Source of the DNA: Oegoconia quadripuncta
Lineage: Eukaryota > Arthropoda > Insecta > Lepidoptera > Autostichidae
Reading direction: 5' to 3'
Length of the DNA stretch: 64,000 nt
Assembly: GCA_949316235.1 (NCBI GenBank)
Contig: OX438741.1
Span: 20,895,124 to 20,959,123, forward strand
The notes beneath the pieces are model-generated. The model saw only the letters and a program-made list of their open reading frames with translations. It searched no databases and was not told where the DNA came from. Made by a program: the position numbers and the translations under genes. Numbering within the stretch: position 1 is the first letter of the stretch; each line of letters opens with the position of its first letter. Of this stretch, positions 31,882 to 40,612 are shown piece by piece.

Positions 31882-32737
31882 TAGAAAAATTTAAATCAAA
31901 ATAATGAAAAATGCGCAGAAAGAGGTTAATAAGAAACCTTTGTAAGTCCGTCTGTGGCGTCGAAGCGTAAAACGGCAGCACCAATATGACAGTGATTAGT
32001 TTTTCAAAAGTTGGTGCCTATTTGCGAGATGGTTCATAGCTCTGATTGATCAAAATGTGTCCAGCCAATTTCGATTTTTAACACAGTAGGTTCTAAGACA
32101 ATTTGATAGTTTGAGAGTTTTCTAAAACTATACTTATTAATTAGGGTACATAGGTATTAGATTTTTATGTCGTTGCATGGTCTATTGCTTCAGATTTTTA
32201 ATAACGTTACGATATCTTGCACTTAGGATCTTTACTGTTACTTCTATAAGTTTATTATTCCACTAAATGCTAAAACAAACTAACTTCTTGAATATAGCTC
32301 CCTAGACCATGTGCCCCATAATTATGTGTTCTCTAAACGCCATAGACATTTATTTTTTTTAGTTTTATTTTCTCCTCTAGGAGAAGGCAAAGGGATCTAG
32401 CCCATAACAGCCATGTCTTATTTATCTTATTTCTTCAGTTTGTAAGTCAGTCTCAGTCAAAACAAGTAATTCGTCGTATACTTGGCGTATACAGAGTCTA
32501 GTCATGGTCAAGTCATTCTTCAGTAAAGTGGCAGAATGCTTTACAAAAGATTTTGGCGGCTTCTTCTCTACATGTAATAAAATCGTAAATTGTTTGTTTG
32601 AACGTGCACGACGGAAAAACCGCAGATGGCTTAATAGTTACTAAGTAAACTATGTATTTTGATGGAGTTTTCCAGGTAGGCCGGATTCACATTTAAGCTA
32701 AATAAAAAAAACAGCATAATGTCAAAAGAATAACCTT
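31882..32737. other. Intergenic, nothing recognised
   Basis: No frame, splice pair or transposon end supported. I looked here without success for a second THAP exon on the minus strand. Confidence 0.35.
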
Positions 32738-32848
32738 TTAGTACGATTTGACGGCGCTCTCCCAGAGGCCCCCTAGATGTGGTCCTGATGGGACGTTTAA
32801 GTGCCAATTAATTTCACGTGGTGAGAGGTTGGCTTGAATTTTATCAAT
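32738..32848 (-). pseudogene. BEL/Pao-type integrase remnant
   Basis: The minus strand encodes 36 residues in one frame, including PREINWHLNVPSG and PHLGGLWESAVKS, then a stop. The (P)PHxGGLWE(A/S)AVKS string is the hallmark of the integrase C-terminal part of BEL/Pao retrotransposons. The rest of the element is gone: the upstream side is cut by a truncated Harbinger-type MITE at 32849. No start codon; too short to be functional. Confidence 0.75.
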
Positions 32849-32938
32849 GTCTTGAGATAGCGTCAACTGCTTAGGATGCATCTCGGGTGATACAGCCTCA
32901 AGACTTGTATTGAGATTGGTTTATTAATACGGGCCTAA
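32849..32938 (+). repeat. Harbinger-type MITE, 3' half
   Basis: CTTGAGATAGCGTCAACTGC..TTTATTAATACGGGCC matches the right half of the element at 58223-58578. Confidence 0.6.
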
Positions 32939-33127
32939 ATGAGAGTCATTCCGATGTTTGTTTTTCGTAAACAGAATTAGTATGCGGACTCCATGGACTT
33001 ATTATTTAAACAGGACTGAGTACTCGTCGCTGAAAAACGAGCCGAGCAGGATGTGTAACGTAGAGGCCGTTTGTCTCTGTCTAACAGGGTGACCACAATA
33101 TATTTGTTACTTGGGACAAATGTTGTA

Positions 33128-36030
33128 GGGGAGAGTCGGTTATATCGTACCACTTTTTACTTTAACTTAAATATTTCGACTGTGACAAGACTTACAAAAA
33201 TTAATGGATATGCAAAATAAAGTTTCATATTTTACCTTGCTAAGACAGAGAAATCAGTTCCATACGTTTACTCTAACATCCTTAAAAATGCTTTTTTTTA
33301 AAGGACTGCCATCGGTACGATTTAGCCGACTAGTCGTTTTAATCGTACCACCAAGTTTTTAAATCGTACCATAGGTGTTTAAGTCGTACCACAGAATTAA
33401 AGACAGTAAAATGTTCAACCAAATTATTTATTTTTAACTCTTGGGTAATACCGAAACAATGTTATCAACACAACTATAAGCTTTCTTATAAGAATAACAT
33501 GATTGTACTATAGTATTGAGATCAATCAACGCAACTATAATAATAATGAGAAAAAATACAGTATAAACTACATATATTAATAAAGTAACGAGTAATATAT
33601 AGTTCTTATTGCAAACATTCATCGCAAATGTCTGGATTCGAAGTACACGTCTCATGTAGCCACCGCCGACAGCGAACGCATTGAATCCAATCAACCTTTG
33701 GACCCTTTTTATCATAGTAAGAACGATCGCACTTTCCACATATATTTTCGAGATCATCATCGTTGTCATCATCGTCATCTAATTCTATAACAAGTGTCTC
33801 TTCTGAATCATCGCCACTAGTGATGGAAGGGGATCGTTTCCTCTTAAAATTTTTACATTTGCCCTTAGATATAGCTGTTATCTTATTTTCTTTTTTCACT
33901 GTTTGGTATTTCTTTGGTTTACAAACCTTTTCTTTCTTTACTTTAACTTGCTTCTGCTTTATCTTCTCTTCTAGTTGCTTTTTATATGGGCTTGATGTAA
34001 TTTCAATAGCTTTTTGTATAGTGTTCTTCTTTTTCAATGTATTTTTTGGCAGGGGTGATAAAACTTTTATTGTTTTTTTAATATCAGCGGGCGTAGTATT
34101 CAGTTGAATATATTTTTCTTTCGACGTCGATGGTTGTGCATATATTTCAGCAAGAGAAGAAACCAAATGCTCCTTTTCTTTATTGTCCTTTTCATTGTTG
34201 CCTTTTTCTTTATTGTCATTTTCTTTGTCGTCCTTTTCTTCTACCTTTTCTTTTTTCTTTAGGTCATCTTTTTTTTCTGATTCTGTAAAATTTTGTAACA
34301 CTGATACGCTTTCGTTGCTCGAATTCATTGTTTCAGTGGTTAGCAAATTATCGGCGGCCTCAAACATGTGCTCCGGAAAAATATGTCTGTTTATGGGCCA
34401 AATTCCACTAGCTCTGAATCCATTCACAATATTGCCAATCACTGCTGCTCTTTCGTAGGCTTCTCCAAATAATTGAGCAACTTGGTATTGTGTTACTTGT
34501 CGCTCAGGATTAGTTCTCAACCATTTTTCTGTGCTTTGGATATAATAAGTACTCAGTGGTTTGAAGAACGAAACGTCAAGAGGCTGAATTCGATTTGTCG
34601 TATGACCTGGTAGTTGTAGCAGTATTACTCCATTATCTTTTGCTAAACACAGAGCTTCAAAATTTTTTGAGTGTGTCGTATGTCCATCCATAAGCAGCAG
34701 AACTTTGTTTTCAAGTGTGGGCCTCACTATTTTAATAAAGTGCTTTAACCATTCAACGAAGAGCGCAGAGTTAATGTAACCGCTTTCAGAAACAGTAACA
34801 ATACTGCCTAAAGGAGCACCATTAGCTAGTTCCGGGTTTTGTCTCATCCTTTTAAATATTATCATCGGGGGTATAAATTGGCCAGATACACTAGCGCAGC
34901 ATACGGCAGTAGTATTGACACCTCGTTCTCCACTAGTAGCGGCGCCAATTTGCTTCTTCCCCTTTAATCCCACAATTTTTTGAGCTTTCTTTTGGACGGT
35001 TGAAAATCCACTTTCGTCTACATTGAAAATATGGGTAGGTTCTATACCATTTTTATCTACAATCTTCTCTAACAAATCAAAAAAGTGAAACACATTTTCT
35101 CTATTGAATCCTTTAATTCTATTCATAGATGTGTTTTCAGGTTGTCGAACACTTAACTGTGGGTGCCTTTTCATAAATTTGTAGAACCATGCTTTGCCAG
35201 CCATGCGTTTTTCTTTATTAAAATTATTCTGAATGTGATGGATTTCAGCAATTTCAAATGCGAGACGTCGAATATCGCTTATTGTTAGACCAAACATGTG
35301 TGTTTCGAGGTGAAGAATATGCTCAGCCAACTCATTTTCTGTTTTGACATCGAAGATAACCGGTCTCCCTTTTTGGATTTTTGTATCAACAGCAATCTTA
35401 TTTTTATTTTTTATATGTCGTAGAATTGTAGGTTTTGGAATAGAATAAGTCTTTGAAATTTTGTTCAAACTTAATTCCTTGTTTTCGTAAGCCACAATAG
35501 CTCTTTCTAGGTCCTCCTTTTTCCAATTATAATATTTAATTTTAACTTTAGGGTCCGTCATCTATAACAATATAAATACAGTCTGTAAAATATAGGTACT
35601 TTTAGACTAGTCGGTTAAATCGTACCAGTACAATTTACCCAACTGCGAGTGGTACGATTTAGCGAACCAGGCCATTTTTTTAAAAACAGCAACAGTCCGG
35701 TATAACCTCAACACTTAGACACGCAACAAAAACCACCAATAATCTAGTATAAAATTGTAATAGAATAAAGAAAACAGTGTATCTGTAGCTTACCTTGTTT
35801 ACGAGTCATATCCTTACGAATTTACGAAAATATTTGCATTAACTTCCAGAAAAAAAATGTTTTTTCACTCACGCGCACAGTTGTCAACTCACATCAATTG
35901 CAAATGGCGGGTGGCGCGGGGTTGCGCATGGCCACGATTAAGTGTTGCCGGTGTAGAAAAAATTAACCATTAAGTGGGAAATTTAGAAGTGGTACGATTA
36001 AAATGGCAGTACGATATAACCAACTCTCCC
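33128..36030 (-). mobile_element. Pogo-family DNA transposon, complete
   Basis: 2903 bp between TA dinucleotides (33126-33127, 36031-36032). Ends begin GGGGAGAGT and continue GGTTATATCGTAC on both sides (23 bp, one mismatch). Several further copies of TCGTACCA / TGGTACGA lie inside both ends (33320-33395 and 35615-36000), likely transposase sites. One intact transposase gene occupies the minus strand. Confidence 0.92.
33606..35561 (-). CDS. Pogo/Tigger-like transposase with C-terminal PHD finger
   Basis: 651 residues. A psq-type helix-turn-helix is at ~17-54 (LERAIVAYENKELSLNKISK) and a CENP-B/Tc5-type helix-turn-helix at ~80-150 (AWFYKFMKRHPQLSVRQPE). The DDE_1 catalytic domain has D182 (IFNVDESGFS), D292 (LLLMDGHTTHS) and D329 (NRIQPLDVSFFKPL), with 36 residues between the last two. 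Residues ~430-600 are a Lys/Glu-rich low-complexity tail with an acidic run (ELDDDDDNDDD). A PHD finger closes the protein: C608, C611, C628, C631, H636, C639, C646, C649 (C4HC3). All key residues are present. A possible 5' untranslated intron (donor GTAAGC near 35791, acceptor TTATAG just before the ATG) would join out of frame with the short upstream ATG. A PHD finger may direct insertion to particular histone marks; that is inference. Confidence 0.92.
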   Translation of the reverse strand: MTDPKVKIKYYNWKKEDLERAIVAYENKELSLNKISKTYSIPKPTILRHIKNKNKIAVDTKIQKGRPVIFDVKTENELAEHILHLETHMFGLTISDIRRLAFEIAEIHHIQNNFNKEKRMAGKAWFYKFMKRHPQLSVRQPENTSMNRIKGFNRENVFHFFDLLEKIVDKNGIEPTHIFNVDESGFSTVQKKAQKIVGLKGKKQIGAATSGERGVNTTAVCCASVSGQFIPPMIIFKRMRQNPELANGAPLGSIVTVSESGYINSALFVEWLKHFIKIVRPTLENKVLLLMDGHTTHSKNFEALCLAKDNGVILLQLPGHTTNRIQPLDVSFFKPLSTYYIQSTEKWLRTNPERQVTQYQVAQLFGEAYERAAVIGNIVNGFRASGIWPINRHIFPEHMFEAADNLLTTETMNSSNESVSVLQNFTESEKKDDLKKKEKVEEKDDKENDNKEKGNNEKDNKEKEHLVSSLAEIYAQPSTSKEKYIQLNTTPADIKKTIKVLSPLPKNTLKKKNTIQKAIEITSSPYKKQLEEKIKQKQVKVKKEKVCKPKKYQTVKKENKITAISKGKCKNFKRKRSPSITSGDDSEETLVIELDDDDDNDDDLENICGKCDRSYYDKKGPKVDWIQCVRCRRWLHETCTSNPDICDECLQ

Positions 36031-36241
36031 CTAATAAAATATTTGTCAAAAAACTTTGGCGTTTTGACATTAGCCGGCGTGAGCCATTTATTTCGCATTT
36101 CTTCATTTTTTGGGAAACTGCAATAATAGTACAACAGTCAGGACCCTAATCAATCACACATATTTCACATATTTCGACTCATTTCAAGAATTCATGGGCA
36201 TCCTACTTCTTTGATTTACAAAAATATTATTTTTAGCTTAC

Positions 36242-36312
36242 CTGTGGAAAGATATGTTGCAACCACCATAGGATTCACTTGGGCAAGTATAAACGCAACA
36301 CTTTTTCACCAT
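36242..36312 (-). CDS. THAP-domain protein, first coding exon
   Basis: The minus strand encodes MVKKCCVYTCPSESYGGCNI followed by SFHR, ending at a strong donor (GTAAGC, 36241-36236). This is the start of a THAP zinc finger: Met, then Cys-x4-Cys near residues 5 and 10, a 13-residue gap, then SFH(R/K) which normally continues FP. The remaining CxxH half and the AVPTIF close would be in later exons, to the left. The intron phase is 2. Pogo lies 206 bp away, so if the gene is real it sits in its first intron. Next exon not found. Could be a host gene or part of a THAP-bearing transposon. Confidence 0.72.
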
Positions 36313-37125
36313 TTTACTCCTTTTACTTGTTATAATATAACAAATACTTTAAAAAACTTTTAATGCAAAGAAAATTCAAAATCACACCGAACCGCCATGA
36401 CATGACATGCTTTTCAGGGTTACCATAAAAATAACAAAATCGAAATAAAAATGTATGTTTTCTGTTTGATTTAAGAATATATGAAAAGAAATTAATGCGA
36501 ATGTTATTTGTTTATTTATAATTGTTAAAATAACATAAAAATATAAGTGTTTCAATGGAATTTTTGAGTAGCCAAAACTGTTGATCATAATCATTTTTTT
36601 TGCTGGCAAGATGTAAGAACGAGACACACGGCCTCCGTTATTTCTATCTCTCTCGGCTCGGATTTGCCTTTGTGTATGGTGCATCCAATTTAATACCTTA
36701 TTGCGTTGACATAGTGATCATTTTCCTAAATGATTCTTTTGATAGTTATCAGTCCTGTTTAAATAATAAGTCCATGGCGGACTCTAACCGTAATTTAGAA
36801 TAAAAATAGATTTTTGTAAAGTTGGCCCTTTTGAAGAGGCAAAGGTTACGGAGTTCATACAGTCATGATTTTCTTTGCATGTGCTTCGCCTGTTTGGAAT
36901 AAGGTTTATCGTGAATAAAATTGGTTATCCCGCTGGAACTACTCACTTTATCAAAATAAAAATATTCCATCATAAAACATGTGTTGTGTCATCTCTATTA
37001 TGTTGTATCTGTATGTTTTTTTCTTGTGTGCAAATGATAAATAACAATAACAATAACAAACACGTTATTATTTTTTTTCCTTTATTTATTAGGACCACAA
37101 ATAACTTCACAAGATGATTAAAATC
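36313..37125. other. Upstream region of the THAP exon, nothing further recognised
   Basis: AT-rich; would hold the THAP gene's promoter. No gene is supported among the short frames. Confidence 0.35.
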
Positions 37126-37440
37126 CAGTATGTTCTACATATATACCAAATTTTATCCAAATCCGTTCATCCATTTCGCCGAGATTGAGTAACAAACTAA
37201 CAAACAAACGTCCAAAACTTTCGCATCTAACTAATATTATAAATACGAAAGCTTGGATGTTTGTTAATTTATTAGTTTGGCTGTTTGTTTGTTGGTAGGT
37301 AGGTACATAGGTAGAACATGCCTTGGATAGGATTGGATATTTTTATCCTGATAAAGTGAATAGTTTCCGCGGGATAAATAAATTAAACATCCACTATAAA
37401 GTTATTCCACGCAAGCGAAGCCGCGGGCGGAATACTAGTT
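37126..37440. repeat. Two repeat-D copies head to head
   Basis: 37126-37228 is a minus-strand copy (CCAAATTTTATCCAAATCCG.. AACAAACGTCC) and 37229-37440 a plus-strand copy beginning at CTAATATTATAAATACGAAAG and ending GCGAAGCCGCGGGCGGA. They share the junction CTAACTAATATTATAAAT. Confidence 0.65.
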
Positions 37441-38434
37441 AGAAGTTACATTTCATGTACCTACTTAGAGCGGTTTACTATGGGGCGGTTTTGTTTAATA
37501 TATCTTTACTACTTTTTAGATAAATATATGTAAATACAAATACAAACTTTGTTGTACTTCCATATTTTTACTGCAAAGGTGAATCCTCACCTCTTCGGGG
37601 AATTTCTCAATATGACTAACAAACTGATAGATAGGAAATTTATAAGAAAATCATAGAAAACATAATACACGAGTGTGGTAAAAACACACACTGTTTTTTC
37701 TCCAGATGAAAGAAATGACAGGTGTTTCAATGCAATGTTTGCCGCGAGCCAGCAACAGCGATGGCGTCAAGATTACGTGCGGATATATATCTATAGATCT
37801 AGATAGGCGCAATTATAACTAGTTATCTTAAAGTAGCCTATTTTGGTTTCACACACTGCAGGTGCCACGGAAGATCAGCGCTGCAAGAGCGACCGCTACT
37901 GTGGCTTATGCTGAGTGGCAACCCTTTTTGATAACCAATGTTCCTGTGTTTAGTTACCACCATTTGTACTAACTTTTACTTTTAATGTTATCAAAATGAA
38001 TAACTTTCTTTCTTCTTTCTATATCTTGGCTGTCCCAGTCTTGGCCATAAGTGCCAATTGAACGTTAATAAATTGATCGCTTTACGACTTGAGTTTTTGC
38101 AACATCCAAGTTTATAATTGGTACAGGTAAGATTATTGGTCCAATGACATCGTACTTTTAGCGGTCATTGGATGCGACTCGCACAGGACTGTCAGATTTA
38201 GCGTAATGGTGAAGAGGCATATAGTCAGCAGTGAGTGGATGTGGCTGAGATTGATTGATTGACAGGTATGGTAACTCATTCCTAGAAGATCGTTGTCTGA
38301 GGATAATAAACAGGTAACGAACATCCGACTAAAGGTATGCATGACATAAGATGATTAGCAAAACGGCGCAAGAAGAAAAGAACTTTCACCTAGGTGTTGC
38401 CAACCCCGTTCCATATTTTTTTATGTCGTATGTA
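37441..38434. other. Repeat debris, no gene
   Basis: The stretch at 37860-37925 (CACGGAAGATCAGCGCTGC.. GCTTATGCTGAGTGGCAAC) looks like a LINE fragment by composition and style. Not resolved. Confidence 0.35.
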
Positions 38435-38510
38435 AGTAGCTTACCCGGTGAAAGGTGATTTATAACTACTGCCCATAACATCTGTAACCTTCCAGAGATA
38501 AGGTCTATAG
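38435..38510 (+). repeat. 75 bp direct repeat, left
   Basis: AGCTTACCCGGTGAA..ATCTGTAACCTTCCAGAG..CTATAGT, repeated at 39009-39084 (AGCTCACCCGGTGAA...). The two flank the segmental duplication copy 2. Confidence 0.8.
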
Positions 38511-39008
38511 TGGGCGATCGACCTTCACGATGTGCGGCCACCGAGAATGTCCACTTTTATTTAGTTTATTGTAGCCTTGGAACCTTCAAGAAACGAGCCT
38601 ACACCTTCCTCAAAGGCCGGCAACGCATCTGTGACCCTTTTGGTGTTGCGGGTGTCCATGGGCGGCGGTGATTGCTTTCCATCAGGTGACCCGCATGCTC
38701 GTTTGCCGCCCTCTCATAAAAAAAAAGCCTTTTCTCCGGATATAAATAGAGAAGTTGGTTGGTGCTTGAACGGTTTTTTTTAGTTTGTTATCTAAAACTA
38801 TTCGTTTTTTAGCAATGCTTACCTTAGTTACTATTTGGTAAGGGTTTATCTCAATAGTAAACTTGGTTTCATGTAGGTTTAGAAAATTTAGAAAACCCTT
38901 GATAAAACAAGTTATCATGTTCGAAACGGGTTGACTGTTCAAATAAGGCTAAGAAATGTCCCCTCGTTTAGGCTTTAATATTAAAAATAGCGTCGGTGGC
39001 TCAGCGGT
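38509..39008 (+). repeat. Segmental duplication, copy 2, with a LINE insertion
   Basis: Same unit as 31361-31710: GGGCGATCGACCTTCACGAT at the left and the stub of a family A SINE at the right. It contains an extra block 38577-38725 absent from copy 1. Confidence 0.85.
38577..38725 (+). mobile_element. 5'-truncated LINE tail (CR1-like)
   Basis: AACCTTCAAGAAACGAGCC, AAAGGCCGGCAACGCATC, GGTGTCCATGGGCGGCGG, CATCAGGTGACCCG and a poly-A-like end after CTCTCAT. A short duplication AGCC brackets it (38573-38576 and 38726-38729). This is a very common lepidopteran LINE 3' end in my reading. Confidence 0.7.
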
Positions 39009-39084
39009 AGCTCACCCGGTGAAGCCGATATATACCTAACTACTGCCCATACCATCTGTAACCTTCCAGAGATAAGGTCTATAG
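39009..39084 (+). repeat. 75 bp direct repeat, right
   Basis: Partner of 38435-38510. Confidence 0.8.
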
Positions 39085-39321
39085 TCGCAGATGCGTTTTC
39101 ACCTTGAGGGCTATGAAGAAATAAATGTCGCCTGTAATTATATTTGCTCTTTATTACAGCGGATCACAACAATACGGGTATTGATGATAAGATGTCTCAG
39201 CCTGTCTCCAGGAATGGGAGTAAAGGTCTACCGTCTGATTGGTCTCAAGTTACGAAGTCTCGAATTTCTATCCTGCCTATAAAATTGTCAATGTATTTTA
39301 TATTCTTGTAAATTATTTCGA

Positions 39322-39636
39322 TTATTTTTGTGTTCGAGCTAAAATCGGATCACGCTGTTTATTCTGATTATTAATGTAATGTGAATGCAGATTTAGCCCG
39401 GGATTAGTGACCGTGACGTCTGCTTGCTCATCTGCTCTCTGCGCAATATCATTTTGCAGGTCGCTTAATACAGCTTCATGCACTAATTTGTATTATTTAT
39501 CGTTATTAAAGCCACTTTTTAGATCTCTTTCACCTATTGCAGCTAACTGTTTTATTAGAAAATTATTTATAGATCTGATCGCTTTATTAAAATTAACCAA
39601 GTCTATACATTTTCGTAAGCTTTCTTTGTCATGAAG
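39322..39636 (-). pseudogene. Unrecognised coding-like remnant
   Basis: The minus strand is open for 105 codons apart from one internal TAA: first ~44 codons (HDKESLRKCIDLVNFNKAI, then KQLAAIGERDLKSG), then ~58 more (YKLVHEAVLSDLQNDIAQR ... DPILARTQK) to a TAA. Amino-acid usage looks like a soluble helical protein, unlike translations of the surrounding AT-rich DNA. I cannot assign a family. It may be a decayed exon or a piece of a retroelement; there is no start codon or clear splice site. Confidence 0.35.
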
Positions 39637-39949
39637 CCCCCAGTTTATTTATCTATTTGCGGCCGATTGGCATTGATGCCAATGCCCGGATCGTTCGGTG
39701 TAAAGGAAGAACAGTGAAATAGTCTTTATAGAGTGACACATTACATCGTGGCAGCTTGCTCATCTATCGGATGAGGCATCTGTTTTCTCCTAGGATTCTC
39801 TGTGATTGAAAATCTTTTATTTCTTAGCCTTCGCTTTCTTTAAATAAGATCTAGCCTTTTTTTACTGGATGTCGCCGTCCGATATGTTGAGATTATTAGA
39901 TATTGATGTCTCGAAGTTAAGGCCCGACAATACTATTATACTAGTTGTA

Positions 39950-40203
39950 CAGGGTGAATTTAAATTCGTGTAATTTCCATTAACTGGTGACGTCACTCTT
40001 GATTACGAACAACTTTCCCCAAGGACCATAGTGGAATTCAATGAAAAACTTTTGGATTACCAATACAAAGTAAACCATTCTGAAAGTAGCTTTAGTATGG
40101 AATTCTAATAATTTTCAGCTGAATTCGGCTATGGTTCCTAGTGAAAAGTTTTTGTAATAAGGGGTGGAGTCACCAGTAAACAGGAATTATACGAATTAAA
40201 TAT
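39950..40203. mobile_element. Fold-back element, short copy
   Basis: Ends CAGGGTGAATTTAAATTCG and near-inverse at 40203; inner blocks CAAAGTAAACCATTCTGAAA and GGCTATGGTTCCTAGTG are shared with 60318-61097. Confidence 0.65.
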
Positions 40204-40279
40204 TATCCTATTTTAAGAAAAAACGTGTTGGGTCTCGAAAGTACTAAACTCAAAGACTTTTATTTTCTCCCCATACATA

Positions 40280-40612
40280 CTTTTTGGTGAGTGATCGCTA
40301 TTCCTCTTCGAACCACTAGCCGTGGGAAGGTATCCCATAAGAACTACGTAGTACTTATTAGTTCTATGAGGTTATCCCACCTGAGTGACGTTGACATATC
40401 GAACATTCGAACCAATCGGTTGACTCTTCATTCATAATGCGAATAGGCAAGGCGTGGAGCTCCCTTCCGGCGTCAGTCTCACCATAATCATACAATCTAG
40501 GGATCTTTAAGAGCAGGGCTCGTTTTAGGCATCTACTGAGAGCGTGTGCTTCATCTTCGCACATCGTTTCGTGAGATTGTCGTCAAACGCGCATCCAGTC
40601 AATCATAAAAAA
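40280..40612 (+). pseudogene. LINE 3' fragment with C-terminal reverse-transcriptase remnant
   Basis: It matches the copies at 57586-57918 and 60062-60300: ACCACTAG.CGTGGGAAGG, then ATGCGAATAGGCAAGGCGTG, GAGCTCCCTTCCGGCGTCAG and ATCTTTAAGAGCAG, and an ATCATAAAAAA tail. The best-preserved frame of this family reads RTAKAWNSLPASVFPE followed by a lost FKSR, a typical non-LTR C-terminus. This copy is diverged and rearranged. Confidence 0.65.

Noticed and set aside
33434..33778. Hydrophobic 114-codon frame on the minus strand
   Set aside because: Overlaps the end of the pogo transposase in another frame and has no family resemblance.
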